DNA of 64,000 bases, taken from NCBI RefSeq assembly GCF_009932335.1, contig NZ_BLJF01000001.1, positions 4,094,501-4,158,500 on the forward strand, in the 5' to 3' direction. The translations under genes were made by a program, and so were the position numbers. The notes beneath the pieces were generated by a model. That model was not told where the DNA came from, made no database searches, and saw only the letters and a list, made by a program, of their open reading frames with translations. This document shows positions 25,148 to 33,851 of the stretch, in pieces; position 1 is the stretch's first letter, and each line of letters begins with the position of its first letter. Source of the DNA: Pseudomonas asiatica (GTDB lineage Bacteria; Pseudomonadota; Gammaproteobacteria; Pseudomonadales; Pseudomonadaceae).

Positions 25148-26449
25148 TTATCTCCGGTTCGGGTTGAAGGTGCTCGGCAAGGTGGCCCAGCAACTATCGT
25201 AGTCGGCCTGCAACTGCGGGCATTCAAGGGCTTGCAGGCTCGGGCGCAGCACCTGGCTGGTCTCGAACATGAAGGCCATGGTGTTGTCGATCTTGTGCGG
25301 TGCCAGGTCGGCAGCAATAGCCTTTTCGCAGGTTTCGGCGTCGGGGCCATGGGCGCTCATAACCCCGTGCAGCGAGGCGCCACCCGGCAGGAAGCCCTCG
25401 GCCTTGGCGTCGTAGGCACCATTGATCAGGCCCATGAACTCGTTCATCAGGTTGCGGTGGAACCATGGTGGACGGAAGGTGTTCTCGGCCACCATCCAGC
25501 GTGGCGGGAAGATCACGAAGTCCATGTTGGCCATGCCATGCACGCTGGTCGGCGAGGTCAGCACAGTGAAGATCGACGGGTCCGGGTGGTCGAAGCTGAC
25601 CGTACCGATGGTGTTGAAGCGACGCAGGTCGTACTTGTACGGCACGTTGCTGCCATGCCAGGCGACCACGTCCAGTGGCGAGTGCTGCAGTTCGCAGGCC
25701 CAATGTTCGCCCAGGAACTTCTGCACCAGCTGCACCGGGCCATCGGCCTCTTCGTAGCGCGCCACAGGGGTGAGGAAGTCGCGCGGGTTGGCCAGCCCGT
25801 TGCTGCCGATCGGGCCCAGGTCCGGGATGCGCAGCGGCGCGCCGTGGTTTTCGGCGATATAGCCGCGGGCCTCGCCGTCGAGCAGTTCCACCCGAAACTT
25901 CATGCCACGCGGGATGACCGCGATTTCCAGCGGCTCGACTTCCATCACCCCCAGTTCGGTGGCAATGCGCAGGCGGCCCTGTTGCGGCACCAGCAGTAGT
26001 TCACCGTCGGCGTTGAAGAACACCCGCTCCATCGACCGGTTGGCGCGGTAGATGTAGATGCTCACGCCGGCCGGTTTTTCCGCAGCGGCGTTGGCCACCA
26101 TGGGCAGCCAGCCCTCGATGAAATCGGTCGGTTCGACGGGGATCGGCTGGGGGTTCCAGCGCAGGCGGTTGGGGGTGATGGCCCCCAGCGGGCCGGTCAG
26201 CGGCTGGCGCGCCAGGCGCTCGAAACGGGGATGCAAGGCAGATGGGCGAATACGGTACAGCCACGTGCGGCGCAGTTCGCTGCGGGTCATGGTGAACGCC
26301 GTCCCCGAGAGCAGCTCGGCGTACAGCCCATAGGGCGCCTTCTGCGGCGAGTTCTGCCCGACCGGCAAGGCCCCTGGCAGCGCTTCGCTGGCAAACTCGT
26401 TGCCGAAGCCGCTGAGGTAGTGAAGGTCGGGTGACGTATCGCGATTCAT
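25148..26449 (-). CDS. hmgA: Homogentisate 1,2-dioxygenase
   Basis: 433 aa, matching the family (about 430-445). Landmarks include [20 protein letters not shown] at the N terminus, the cupin core, and the iron-site region [20 protein letters not shown]. Opens the aromatic ring of homogentisate to maleylacetoacetate. First gene of the hmgABC operon. The promoter region carries the perfect 17-bp palindrome (26535-26551) expected for the repressor HmgR, encoded divergently. Loss of this enzyme gives brown pyomelanin. Confidence 0.96.
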   Translation of the reverse strand: MNRDTSPDLHYLSGFGNEFASEALPGALPVGQNSPQKAPYGLYAELLSGTAFTMTRSELRRTWLYRIRPSALHPRFERLARQPLTGPLGAITPNRLRWNPQPIPVEPTDFIEGWLPMVANAAAEKPAGVSIYIYRANRSMERVFFNADGELLLVPQQGRLRIATELGVMEVEPLEIAVIPRGMKFRVELLDGEARGYIAENHGAPLRIPDLGPIGSNGLANPRDFLTPVARYEEADGPVQLVQKFLGEHWACELQHSPLDVVAWHGSNVPYKYDLRRFNTIGTVSFDHPDPSIFTVLTSPTSVHGMANMDFVIFPPRWMVAENTFRPPWFHRNLMNEFMGLINGAYDAKAEGFLPGGASLHGVMSAHGPDAETCEKAIAADLAPHKIDNTMAFMFETSQVLRPSLQALECPQLQADYDSCWATLPSTFNPNRR

Positions 26450-26534
26450 CGATGCCTCCGGGCTCTGGCCGAGCCGTTGCTGGCAGCTGGCTGCTGGCCC
26501 GGGGCGGGGTGGCAGCGCGTCTGCATTGTTTTTA

Positions 26535-26551
26535 TCGTAATCAGATTACGA
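26535..26551. promoter_or_regulatory. HmgR operator palindrome
   Basis: TCGTAATCAGATTACGA is a perfect 17-bp palindrome in the gap between divergent hmgA and hmgR. A further half-like ACGTAATT follows at 26554-26561. The published HmgR operator in P. putida is, as I recall, a 17-bp palindrome. Confidence 0.88.
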
Positions 26552-26623
26552 ATAACGTAATTTGCTACGGGCAATGCGTCAAGCTATAAAGGCGCGACTC
26601 GAAGAATCCGGAAGAAGATGTCC

Positions 26624-27406
26624 ATGGCAAAAGCCAGCTCCCCCGCCGACAACGGCAAGCAGAAAGTCCGCTCGGCGGAGGTCGGCACCGACATCCTGAA
26701 GGCTCTTGCCGAGCTCTCCCCGTCCACCTCCCTGTCGCGTCTGGCGGAACATGTGCAGATGCCAGCGAGCAAGGTGCACCGTTACCTGCAGGCGTTGATC
26801 GCCAGCGGTTTTGCCGAACAGGATGCGGCCACCAACCATTACGCCCTGGGGCGCGAGGCTCTTCGGGTAGGGCTGGCGGCGCTGGGCAGCATCGATGTGC
26901 TGAAGATTGCCGCGCTGCCATTGTCACAGCTGCGCGATGAACTGAACGAGAGCTGCTTCGTTGCCGTATGGGGCAACCAGGGCGCGACAGTGGTCAGCAT
27001 CGAGCCGGCAGTACGCGCGGTCACGGTGGTAACGCAGATCGGCTCGGTTCTGCCGCTGCTCACTTCGTCCACCGGGCTGGTGTTCGCCGCCTATCTTCCC
27101 CAGCGCGAGACCGTGGAATTGCGTGACCGGGAACTGGCCGCCCTGCAGCACAGCGCCGCCGACTACCAGGCAGTACTGGCGGGCATTCGTGAACGTGGCC
27201 TGCACCATGTGCACGGGCTGTTGATGCCGGGCGTGGATGCGCTGTCGGCCCCGGTGTTCAATGCCATGGGGCAGATCGCCGCGGTGATGACGGTGGTCGG
27301 GCCGACCTCGATCTTCCATGCCGACGAGCATGGTCCGGCGGCGCAACGGTTGCTGGCAGCAGCACGGGAAACCAGCTGGCGCATGGGCTATTCGCCCGCC
27401 AACTGA
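26624..27406 (+). CDS. hmgR: IclR-family repressor of the hmg operon
   Basis: 260 aa from the ATG at 26624. The GGAAGAAG at 26610-26617 sits 6 bases before it, whereas the ATG at 26618 is too close. The N-terminal winged HTH (GTDILKALAELSPSTSLSRL, then HVQMPASKVHRYLQALIASG) is followed by the IclR effector domain, whose ligand in this pathway is homogentisate. Divergent from hmgABC; represses it through the 17-bp palindrome until homogentisate accumulates. Confidence 0.93.
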   Translation: MAKASSPADNGKQKVRSAEVGTDILKALAELSPSTSLSRLAEHVQMPASKVHRYLQALIASGFAEQDAATNHYALGREALRVGLAALGSIDVLKIAALPLSQLRDELNESCFVAVWGNQGATVVSIEPAVRAVTVVTQIGSVLPLLTSSTGLVFAAYLPQRETVELRDRELAALQHSAADYQAVLAGIRERGLHHVHGLLMPGVDALSAPVFNAMGQIAAVMTVVGPTSIFHADEHGPAAQRLLAAARETSWRMGYSPAN

Positions 27407-27586
27407 GCGCCTTCGGCACTATTGCCCGATACGTAAAGGTGAATGTCATAAGCGGCTATTTTTCCTGCAGGATCAGGCGCTTATTCTTACCTCACTGGCC
27501 GGCATGAAGGGCTCTCCCCCCCGCCTTTCAGGCCTGCGAGGTTCACCGACGTAGATTTTGAAGCTCCTTGATCTGACGTCTCGATT
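27407..27586 (+). ncRNA. Possible small RNA or long 3' UTR after hmgR
   Basis: 180 bases without a credible gene that lead straight into a strong terminator. A weak promoter-like TTGCCC (27422) with CATAAG about 20 bases on could start an RNA of roughly 130-150 nt. A pyrimidine-rich stretch (about 27512-27530) could be single-stranded. It could equally be only the hmgR 3' UTR. Confidence 0.35.
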
Positions 27587-27616
27587 GGCCGCTGCGGCTT
27601 GCAGCGGCCTTTTTTA
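27587..27616 (+). terminator. Rho-independent terminator
   Basis: GGCCGCTGC and GCAGCGGCC form a perfect 9-bp stem with loop GGCTT, followed by TTTTTTATTT. It is 180 bases after the hmgR stop. Confidence 0.92.
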
Positions 27617-27638
27617 TTTGCCCTGAAAATTTCCGTCG

Positions 27639-27748
27639 CCTGTGCTGGCCTCTTCGCGGGCTGGCCCGCTCCCACAGGGATATCACCAAGCCTGAGGGCA
27701 GTGATATCCCTGTGGGAGCGGGCAAGCCCGCGAAGAGGCCAGCACAGG
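27639..27748. repeat. REP pair, class b, with extended arms
   Basis: The two copies extend beyond the usual unit: CCTGTGCTGGCCTCTTCGCG on the left is mirrored on the right, and GGGATATCAC is mirrored inside. The pair lies between the terminator after hmgR and the SDR gene. Confidence 0.9.
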
Positions 27749-27759
27749 TAGTACAAAGC

Positions 27760-28680
27760 TCAGCCCAGCGGATACTTCTGCAAGTTCGCCATCATCTGCT
27801 GCAACGCCTGCAAGCTGTCCTGTGGGTGCACTGCCCCGTCGAAGTCGCCAATCCGTGCCCAGTTCTCCGCCACCTGCTCCGGAGTAAAGCCTTCACGCGG
27901 ATCGAAGCCTACCCCCAGGCTGCGCTCCCAACGCACCTTGCCCACCCAACCGCCACCCACTTCGAACAGCTCACCACTGCCCTGGCACTGCTCGCTGCCC
28001 AAATACACCACCAGCGGGCTGACCAGCTCAGGCTTGAGCCGCTCGAACACCTGGGGCGGGATCAACCCTTCGGTCATGCGGGTGCCACCCGTGGGGGCGA
28101 TGGCGTTGACCAGGATGCCGTGCTTGCGCCCTTCGATCGCCAGGGTACGTGTCAGCCCATACAGGCCCAGTTTGGCCATGCCGTAATTGGCCTGGCCGAA
28201 GTTGCCGTAGATGCCGGACGTGGAAGCGGTGAAGATCACCCGCCCCCAGTTCTGCTCGCGCAGGTGCGGCCAGGCGGCGCGGGTGACCTTGTAAGCCCCC
28301 TCGACATGCACCTGATACACCTGCTCCCAGTCGCTGTCTTCCATCTTGTGGAAGGTTTTGTCACGCAGGATGCCGGCATTGTTCACCAGCACATCGACCC
28401 GGCCGAAGCTGTCCAGGGCCTGCTCGACAATACGCGCGCCGTGGCTGACCGAATCATGGTTGGCAATGGCACTGCCCCCGGCAGCGCGGATCTCCTCTAC
28501 TACCCGGTCGGCGGCGGAGGCGCTGGCACCTTCACCGTGGGTGGACCCGCCGAGGTCGTTGACCACCACCCGCGCACCACGGGCAGCGAACAGCAGCGCA
28601 TGGGCACGGCCCAGGCCGCCCCCGGCTCCGGTGACTATCACCACGCGATCTTGCAGACAGACAGGCTCGCTCATGCTCAT
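27760..28680 (-). CDS. Short-chain dehydrogenase, MFE-2/HSD17B4-like
   Basis: 306 aa from the ATG at 28680 (MSMSEP; a second ATG lies two codons in). The longer frame upstream crosses a REP pair and is not coding. NAD-binding TGAGGGLGRAHALLF, the NNAG loop (VLVNNAGILRDKTFHK) and the catalytic YGMAKLG are intact. The long insertion VVVNDLGGSTHGEGAS and the C-terminal extension (about 50 residues past the SDR core) match the 3-hydroxyacyl-CoA dehydrogenase part of peroxisomal multifunctional enzyme 2. Probably oxidises a 3-hydroxyacyl-CoA. Confidence 0.88.
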   Translation of the reverse strand: MSMSEPVCLQDRVVIVTGAGGGLGRAHALLFAARGARVVVNDLGGSTHGEGASASAADRVVEEIRAAGGSAIANHDSVSHGARIVEQALDSFGRVDVLVNNAGILRDKTFHKMEDSDWEQVYQVHVEGAYKVTRAAWPHLREQNWGRVIFTASTSGIYGNFGQANYGMAKLGLYGLTRTLAIEGRKHGILVNAIAPTGGTRMTEGLIPPQVFERLKPELVSPLVVYLGSEQCQGSGELFEVGGGWVGKVRWERSLGVGFDPREGFTPEQVAENWARIGDFDGAVHPQDSLQALQQMMANLQKYPLG

Positions 28681-28800
28681 GGCTCCAGGCAGGTTCAGGT
28701 AGGCCGAGTGTCCGCCGCCAGCGGCGGGCGGACAATCAAGCTCACGCAGGCTGAATGCCTGGCAATAACGCAGCACGATGGTTATGGGGCCGCTTTGCGG

Positions 28801-28892
28801 CCCATCGCCGGCAAGCCAGCTCCCACACCAACCGCGCCGGCCTCCAGGCATGCGCTGTACCTGTGGGAGCCGCCTTGCCGGCGATGAGGCCC
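28801..28892. repeat. REP pair, class a
   Basis: Inverted copies at 28803-28827 and 28860-28892, between the hydrolase and SDR genes. Confidence 0.88.
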
Positions 28893-28894
28893 TG

Positions 28895-29800
28895 TCAGGA
28901 CCACGCCACTTTCTGCTGGAAACAGCTCAGCGGTTGTTCACGAAAGGCCAGGTAATGGCGTAGCACCTGCACCGGCGCTTCGGTATGCGGGTAATGGCCG
29001 ATGCCCTGCAACTGCACGGTGTCCGGCTCCGGCACCAGTTGCCGGTAGCGCTCCACCATGTGTGCGCCGGAAAGCGGGTCGTCCACGCCATTGATGAAAC
29101 GCAGCGGCACGCCTTCGTGCTGCATCGCGCCAACCCAGCGGTCCCGGTGCAACCTGCGCTCTGGCATATAACCCACCAGCTTGTGCAGGATGCGCGTGCC
29201 ACGGTTGGCGGCTATCAGGCTCCAGAAGTCATCCAGCGCACTTTCACTAGGGTGGGTGCAAGGGCCGTAGACCTGGGTCACGTTGCGCACCAGGTCGTCG
29301 CGACCGAACGAGCGCCCTACCAGCCAGCCCAGGCGGCTGAGCAACAGCTTCTGTACCAGCAGCATGCGGCAGCTTTCGGGGAACAGCCCGCTGTTGAGGA
29401 ACACGCAGCTGGCAATGCTGGCGCGCTGTTCATGATGCCGCGCCAGCATTTCCTGGGCCACACTGCCGCCGTAGTCATGGGCCAACAGATGCACCGGCTG
29501 GTCGACCTTCAGCTCGGCGAGCAAAGCCTGCTGCAGGTCGGCCTGCTCCATCAGGCTATACACGTGATCGACCGGTTTGGCCGAATCGCCAAAGCCGAGC
29601 ATGTCACAGGCGATAACCCGGAAGCGCTGGGCCAAAGGCCCCCAAAGGTAGTGCCAATCCCAGCTGGCGGTGGGGAAACCGTGCAACAGAAGCAGGGGCT
29701 CTCCTTGCCCTGCGGTCCAGTAACGGATGCTCTGGCCCCGGAAGCTGAAACTCTGTCCCCGGGTACGCCAGACGCACAATGGAATTTCGGCCATGGGCAT
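28895..29800 (-). CDS. Alpha/beta-fold hydrolase
   Basis: 301 aa from the ATG at 29800 (MPMAEIPLCVWRTRG); the start could also be two codons later. The oxyanion loop LLLHGFPTASWDWHYLW and the DMLGFGDSAKP segment are typical. The nucleophile elbow is AHDYGGS with Asp rather than Ser, and the terminal His lies in GIGHYPHTE. An Asp nucleophile followed by Trp or Tyr places it with haloalkane dehalogenases or epoxide hydrolases. Substrate unknown. Same strand as the SDR gene, separated by a REP pair. Confidence 0.85.
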   Translation of the reverse strand: MPMAEIPLCVWRTRGQSFSFRGQSIRYWTAGQGEPLLLLHGFPTASWDWHYLWGPLAQRFRVIACDMLGFGDSAKPVDHVYSLMEQADLQQALLAELKVDQPVHLLAHDYGGSVAQEMLARHHEQRASIASCVFLNSGLFPESCRMLLVQKLLLSRLGWLVGRSFGRDDLVRNVTQVYGPCTHPSESALDDFWSLIAANRGTRILHKLVGYMPERRLHRDRWVGAMQHEGVPLRFINGVDDPLSGAHMVERYRQLVPEPDTVQLQGIGHYPHTEAPVQVLRHYLAFREQPLSCFQQKVAWS

Positions 29801-29976
29801 CAGAACGGTCCCGGTGAAGTGGTGTTGGCGGAATAGAGCAAGGCTGCGGTCATTGCATGTCACCTCGGCACTTACATGTGCTCTCTATGTCGAGGCTGAG
29901 TCTAGCCAGCAGCCCATGGGCTGGAACTTGCGTTGCCAGCCAGCTTGATGACTTGGCGAGTCAGTGGCACGAACGG

Positions 29977-30663
29977 TCAGAGCAGCACAGCCAGCAGCGG
30001 TGCCGCGAACAGGTTCAACAGCCCGGTCAGGACCATGACCAGGCCGGCCACCGAACCCTCCTCCCGGCCTACCTCCTGTGCCCGGCTGACACCGGCACCA
30101 TGGGCGCCCACACCGAACAGCGCGCCCCGCGCCAGCGGCGTGCGCAACGGCAACCAGCGCAGTAGCACGCCGCCGAGCATGGCGCCCAGTACGCCGGTGA
30201 ACATCACGAACACCGCCGTGAGCTCCGGTACGCCACCCAGGTCATGGGCCAGTGGCATGGCAAAGGGCGTGGTGATAGAACGCGGCACCAGCGACAGGCT
30301 GGTCGCGCTGTCCAGCGCCAACATATGAGCCAACCCCCAGGAACTGGCGATCGAAGCGCTACTACCGGCGACCATACCCATCATCAGTGCCGGCCAGTGG
30401 CGCGCCAGCATGGCCCGTTGCTGCCAGATCGGCACCGCAAATGCCACGGTCACCGGGCCAAGCACACTCATCAGCCAGTGGGTGTTGCGGGCGTACTCGG
30501 CATAAGCGGTGTGCAGCGGCACGGCCACCGCCAGCAACAGTACCGGCACCAGGATCAGCGGCGACAGCAGGTAGCGCCCGCTGCGCCGGTACAGCCAGCG
30601 GCTGCCCAGGTACGCCAGCAAGGTCAGGGCCAGCCAGAACAGCGGCATGGGTTCAAGGCTCAT
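29977..30663 (-). CDS. lrgB: LrgB/CidB-family membrane protein
   Basis: 228 aa with six or seven membrane helices and the conserved PKSITTPFAM-like block (here PRSITTPFAMPLAHDLGG). LrgB works with the holin-like LrgA; together they influence murein hydrolase activity, and in several bacteria they also move pyruvate or other small acids. The start overlaps lrgA by 11 bases (30653-30663). Divergent LysR regulator upstream of lrgA. Confidence 0.92.
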   Translation of the reverse strand: MSLEPMPLFWLALTLLAYLGSRWLYRRSGRYLLSPLILVPVLLLAVAVPLHTAYAEYARNTHWLMSVLGPVTVAFAVPIWQQRAMLARHWPALMMGMVAGSSASIASSWGLAHMLALDSATSLSLVPRSITTPFAMPLAHDLGGVPELTAVFVMFTGVLGAMLGGVLLRWLPLRTPLARGALFGVGAHGAGVSRAQEVGREEGSVAGLVMVLTGLLNLFAAPLLAVLL

Positions 30664-31039
30664 GGCGCAACCTCCAGCGGCACACCAGTTCCACAGTCAA
30701 CGCGGTCACCACCATTACCGTCAGGGTGCTCACGGCAATCACCAGCAGGATGCGCCAGCCCTCGTCACGGATCAGAGCGCCATAATCGAGCAGGCTCATC
30801 AGCGCCGGAATGAAGAACAGCAGCATCTCAGCCATCAGCCAGCCTGCGCCCAGTTGCAGCATGGCTGGCTTGAGCACACCTGAGGCAAACAGCAACAGCA
30901 GCAATGCCAAGCCCATCACTCCGCCAGGAATCGGCCAGCCCAACCAAGTGGCAAGCTGGCCACCGAGCAGGAACAGAGCACAGAGGATCGCCAGCTCGAC
31001 GAGCAGGCGCAGGGCTTTTTTCAACAACGCAGGTTTCAT
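30653..31039 (-). CDS. lrgA: CidA/LrgA holin-like protein
   Basis: 128 aa, four helices. The core GWPIPGGVMGLALLLLLFAS contains the PGGVMG motif of the family, and LLFIPALMSLLDY-type sequence (LLFFIPALMSLLDYG) follows. Holin-like inner-membrane protein, first gene of lrgAB. A 15-bp palindrome lies in the 96-base gap to the divergent LysR gene. Confidence 0.92.
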   Translation of the reverse strand: MKPALLKKALRLLVELAILCALFLLGGQLATWLGWPIPGGVMGLALLLLLFASGVLKPAMLQLGAGWLMAEMLLFFIPALMSLLDYGALIRDEGWRILLVIAVSTLTVMVVTALTVELVCRWRLRHEP

Positions 31040-31113
31040 GGGGGGGTCCTCTACAGGCCCTCATTTTAAGTTTTGGCTGCCTAGGCCAGAAGCGAATTGT
31101 TAGACTGAACAAC

Positions 31114-31128
31114 ATTCCAGAATGGAAT
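31114..31128. promoter_or_regulatory. Palindrome between lrgA and its LysR gene
   Basis: ATTCCAGAATGGAAT is a perfect inverted repeat (ATTCCA/TGGAAT with GAA between), of T-N11-A type. It lies just 8 bases before the LysR start and is a likely LysR binding site. Confidence 0.6.
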
Positions 31129-31135
31129 TGTGATC

Positions 31136-32017
31136 ATGGAATTCAAACAGCTGCGCAGCTTTATCGAAGTGGTCCACCGCGGCGGTTTTACCCAGGCCGC
31201 GCAGACCCTGCACATCAGCCAGTCGGCGGTGAGCAAGCAGGTGGCTCAGTTGGAGCAAGATGTGGGCCAGCCGCTGCTGGAGCGCCAGGCCTCGCAGTTG
31301 CACCTGACCGCTGCCGGGCGCATCGTCCTGGAGCGCGGCGAAGCCTTGCTGCGTCAACGTCAGGCATTGCTCGGCGAACTGGACGACCTCAGCCAGATGA
31401 GCCGCGGCGAACTGCGGCTGGGCCTGCCGATGCTGGGCAGCGACGCGCTGTTCGCCGGGTTGTTCGCCGAATATCGGCGGCGTCACCCGAACATTGCAAT
31501 CCACTTGCTAGAAGGTGGCAGTCGCAGCATCGAACAGGCGGTCAGAAGTGGCGAACTGGAACTGGGAGGCAGCCTGACGCCCAGTGACGAGGCGTTCGAC
31601 TACCAGCCGTTCTGCAACGAGCCAATGGATGCACTGTTGCCTGCCGGGCACGAGCTGGCAGGCCAGGAAGCGGTAGATCTGTGGCAGCTGGCCGATACCC
31701 CGTTCCTGCTTTACCAACGCAGCTTCGTGCTCAATGACCGGCTGCTGAAGGCGTGCCAGCAGCAGGGTTTTACCCCCAAGGAAGGCGGTCGCAGTGGCCA
31801 GGCGGATTTCCTCACGGCGCTGGCAGCGGCGGGCCAGGGTGTGGTGTTGCTGCCCCGTGTGGTGGCGAAAGCGCTGGGGCGCCCCGGTGTGGTGCGCCTG
31901 CCCCTTCGCTCACCGGCGGATTTGCGTTGGGATATCGCGTTCATCTGGCGGCGCGGGGCGTATCTGTCACGGGCGGCGCAGGCGTGGTTGTCTTTACTAC
32001 GCAAACATCACGGCTGA
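31136..32017 (+). CDS. LysR-family regulator divergent from lrgAB
   Basis: 294 aa from the ATG at 31136; a GTG at 31130 is a less likely start. HTH at residues 1-60 (GGFTQAAQTLHISQSAVSKQ), then a substrate-binding domain. Its position matches CidR-like regulators, which control cidAB/lrgAB in response to acetate or pyruvate. The palindrome at 31114-31128 is a candidate site for autoregulation and lrgAB control. Confidence 0.9.
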   Translation: MEFKQLRSFIEVVHRGGFTQAAQTLHISQSAVSKQVAQLEQDVGQPLLERQASQLHLTAAGRIVLERGEALLRQRQALLGELDDLSQMSRGELRLGLPMLGSDALFAGLFAEYRRRHPNIAIHLLEGGSRSIEQAVRSGELELGGSLTPSDEAFDYQPFCNEPMDALLPAGHELAGQEAVDLWQLADTPFLLYQRSFVLNDRLLKACQQQGFTPKEGGRSGQADFLTALAAAGQGVVLLPRVVAKALGRPGVVRLPLRSPADLRWDIAFIWRRGAYLSRAAQAWLSLLRKHHG

Positions 32018-32026
32018 CGCGATCCC

Positions 32027-32142
32027 TGTAGGAGCGGCCTTGTGTCGCGAAAGGGCTGCAAAGCAGCCCCAGCAATATCTGCTGCGCTGCCGAATCCAGG
32101 GGCTGCTTTGCAGCCCTTTCGCGACACAAGGCCGCTCCTACA
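32027..32142. repeat. REP pair, class d, perfect 43-base arms
   Basis: Arms 32027-32069 and 32100-32142 are perfect inverted copies containing AGCGGCCTTGTGTCGCGA. 30-base spacer. Confidence 0.93.
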
Positions 32143-32164
32143 AGGGCTCGCGTGAAGCCTCGAG

Positions 32165-32620
32165 TCAGGCCTTCAGTGCTTGAACAAGCTCAGCCAACCA
32201 AGGCTCTGCATCCGCCTCCGGAGTCACCGTCTCGCTGGCATCCAGGCGCAACATCGGTTGCACTTCGCGCACGCCCAGTTCGGCAAAAAGTTCGCGCATC
32301 TGCTCGCCACCACCGCAATAGGTATCGCCATAACTGCTGTCGCCCAAGGCAATCACCGCACCCGGCAGACCACGCCAGGCCGCAGGCAGGGTATCGCGAA
32401 TGCTGCAATACAACGGCATGAGGTTGTCCGGCAGTTCGCCCATGCCAGTGGTCGAGGTCACGGCCAGCAAGGCGTCGGGGGCGAAACCTTCAAGGTCCTG
32501 CAAGGTGGCGCGCGCCGCATGCCAGGCCTCCAGGCCCGCAGCCTTGAGCAGCGATTCAGCGTGACGGGCGACTTCTTCGGCGGTGCCGTAGACCGATCCG
32601 GAAATAATGGCGACTTTCAT
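32165..32620 (-). CDS. MioC-family flavodoxin
   Basis: 151 aa. The FMN phosphate loop is ISGSVYGTAEEVARHAE, the second loop STTGMGELPDNLMP and the third LGDSSYGDTYCGGGEQM. The MioC group carries electrons for biotin synthase and similar enzymes. Cytoplasmic. It lies convergent to the LysR gene across a REP pair and divergent from the LOV photoreceptor gene, 128 bases apart. Being a flavoprotein beside a flavin photosensor may be chance. Confidence 0.9.
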   Translation of the reverse strand: MKVAIISGSVYGTAEEVARHAESLLKAAGLEAWHAARATLQDLEGFAPDALLAVTSTTGMGELPDNLMPLYCSIRDTLPAAWRGLPGAVIALGDSSYGDTYCGGGEQMRELFAELGVREVQPMLRLDASETVTPEADAEPWLAELVQALKA

Positions 32621-32748
32621 CGGGTAGTGGATTCCGAAACTGAGTGAAAACGTAGGATACTAGCATCCGGCGCTGGCAAAAGGCCGCCTCTACCAAAGTC
32701 ACCATCCTAAGCCCTGCTTCGCACCCTTGTTTATTCAATGGCCCGAAC

Positions 32749-33177
32749 ATGATCAACGCGCAACTACTGCAATCCATGGTCGATGCGTCCAATGACGGCA
32801 TCGTGGTCGCCGAACAGGAAGGCGACGACACCATCCTCATCTACGTGAACGCGGCCTTCGAACGCCTGACCGGCTACAGCCGTGACGAAATCCTCTACCA
32901 GGATTGCCGCTTCCTGCAGGCCGACGACCGCGACCAGCTTGGCCGCGCCCGCATCCGCAAGGCCCTGGCCGAAGGCCGACCGTGCCGCGAAGTGCTGCGC
33001 AACTACCGCAAGGATGGCAGCGCTTTCTGGAACGAACTGTCGATCACCCCGGTAAGGCACGACGCCGAACAGCGCACCTACTTCATCGGTATCCAGAAAG
33101 ACGTCACTCGCCAGGTCGAACTGGAGCGGGAACTGGCGCAACTGCGCGTTCGTCGGAAACCCGACGAACGCACCTGA
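32749..33177 (+). CDS. Short LOV blue-light photoreceptor (PpSB1-LOV orthologue)
   Basis: 142 aa: a single LOV/PAS core (about 17-118) with short N-terminal and C-terminal helices and no effector domain. The photoactive Cys is residue 53 in YQDCRFLQADD. FMN contacts seen at the expected places are Arg61, Arg66, Asn85, Asn95 and Gln116. The C-terminal helix QVELERELAQLRVRRKPDER forms the dimer coiled coil. It is nearly identical to P. putida PpSB1-LOV, known for a very slow dark recovery. In KT2440 this protein is reported to be needed, with LitR-type regulators, for light-induced transcription. The regulator gene lies two genes on. Confidence 0.95.
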   Translation: MINAQLLQSMVDASNDGIVVAEQEGDDTILIYVNAAFERLTGYSRDEILYQDCRFLQADDRDQLGRARIRKALAEGRPCREVLRNYRKDGSAFWNELSITPVRHDAEQRTYFIGIQKDVTRQVELERELAQLRVRRKPDERT

Positions 33178-33233
33178 ACCAAGTACGCCACGCACGGTCA
33201 ATCCCGTTGAAGAAATCGCCATCGAGTTCGATC

Positions 33234-33851
33234 ATGCAAGCAGAAGCGCTCCTGACCCAGGACGAGCTGGATTTCATACAGAACATGCAGCATTCGCCGC
33301 AGTTGAACCTGGCCGACCCCATGTCGAGCCTGCTGGTCAATGGCGACCGCCGCATCCAGAGCTTGCTCACCCGCTTGGTGGCCAACGAGCAGGTAACCCT
33401 GCAGGCCCAGTTCAACAACCAGCAAATCAGCTTCCCGCTGCAACTGGTGGAAGACGAGTTCCACGCCCTGCACCTGCAACTGGGCTCACCGGAAATCTAC
33501 GAGGACGGCCCCATGCTGCGCCCCTGGCGCCTGTCGATGGAGAAGCCGAGCGCACTGCTCGATGCCCATGGGCAGGAAACTGGCCTGTGGGTTCGCGAGA
33601 TCTCGTTCAAGGGTACATTGCTGGAAGTCCGTGGCCTGCCAGCGGCACCAGCCCACTTCGAATTGCGCTTCGCCCCTGATGGCATCCCCCCCATCGAACT
33701 GCATGGCGTGCTGGGCCGGCGCATCGGCCCGGACCTGGCAGCCTACGACCTCAGCCAAAGCCCGGCCGAAGAGATCGAACGCCTGCGCGACTACATCCTC
33801 CAGGCCCATCGCCGGGCCCACCCCGAGCTACACACTCAGGTATCGAACTGA
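33234..33851 (+). CDS. Unknown protein, PilZ-like C-terminal part, next to the LOV gene
   Basis: 205 aa from the ATG at 33234, 56 bases after the LOV stop and probably co-transcribed. No signal peptide or membrane segment. Residues 1-30 (LLTQDELDFIQNMQHSPQLN) form a helix, then a mostly beta region. Around residue 120 is LWVREISFKGTLLEV, resembling the second PilZ motif (D/N-x-S-x-x-G), but the first Arg-rich PilZ motif is not recognisable. The C terminus is a helix EEIERLRDYILQAHRRAHPE. Its end overlaps the convergent MerR gene by 16 bases. Could be a YcgR-like or degenerate PilZ protein; function not known. Confidence 0.75.
   Translation: MQAEALLTQDELDFIQNMQHSPQLNLADPMSSLLVNGDRRIQSLLTRLVANEQVTLQAQFNNQQISFPLQLVEDEFHALHLQLGSPEIYEDGPMLRPWRLSMEKPSALLDAHGQETGLWVREISFKGTLLEVRGLPAAPAHFELRFAPDGIPPIELHGVLGRRIGPDLAAYDLSQSPAEEIERLRDYILQAHRRAHPELHTQVSN

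Noticed and set aside
28681..28851. Extension of the SDR gene to 28851
   Set aside because: It runs into the REP pair at 28801-28892 and adds 57 residues not found in the family.
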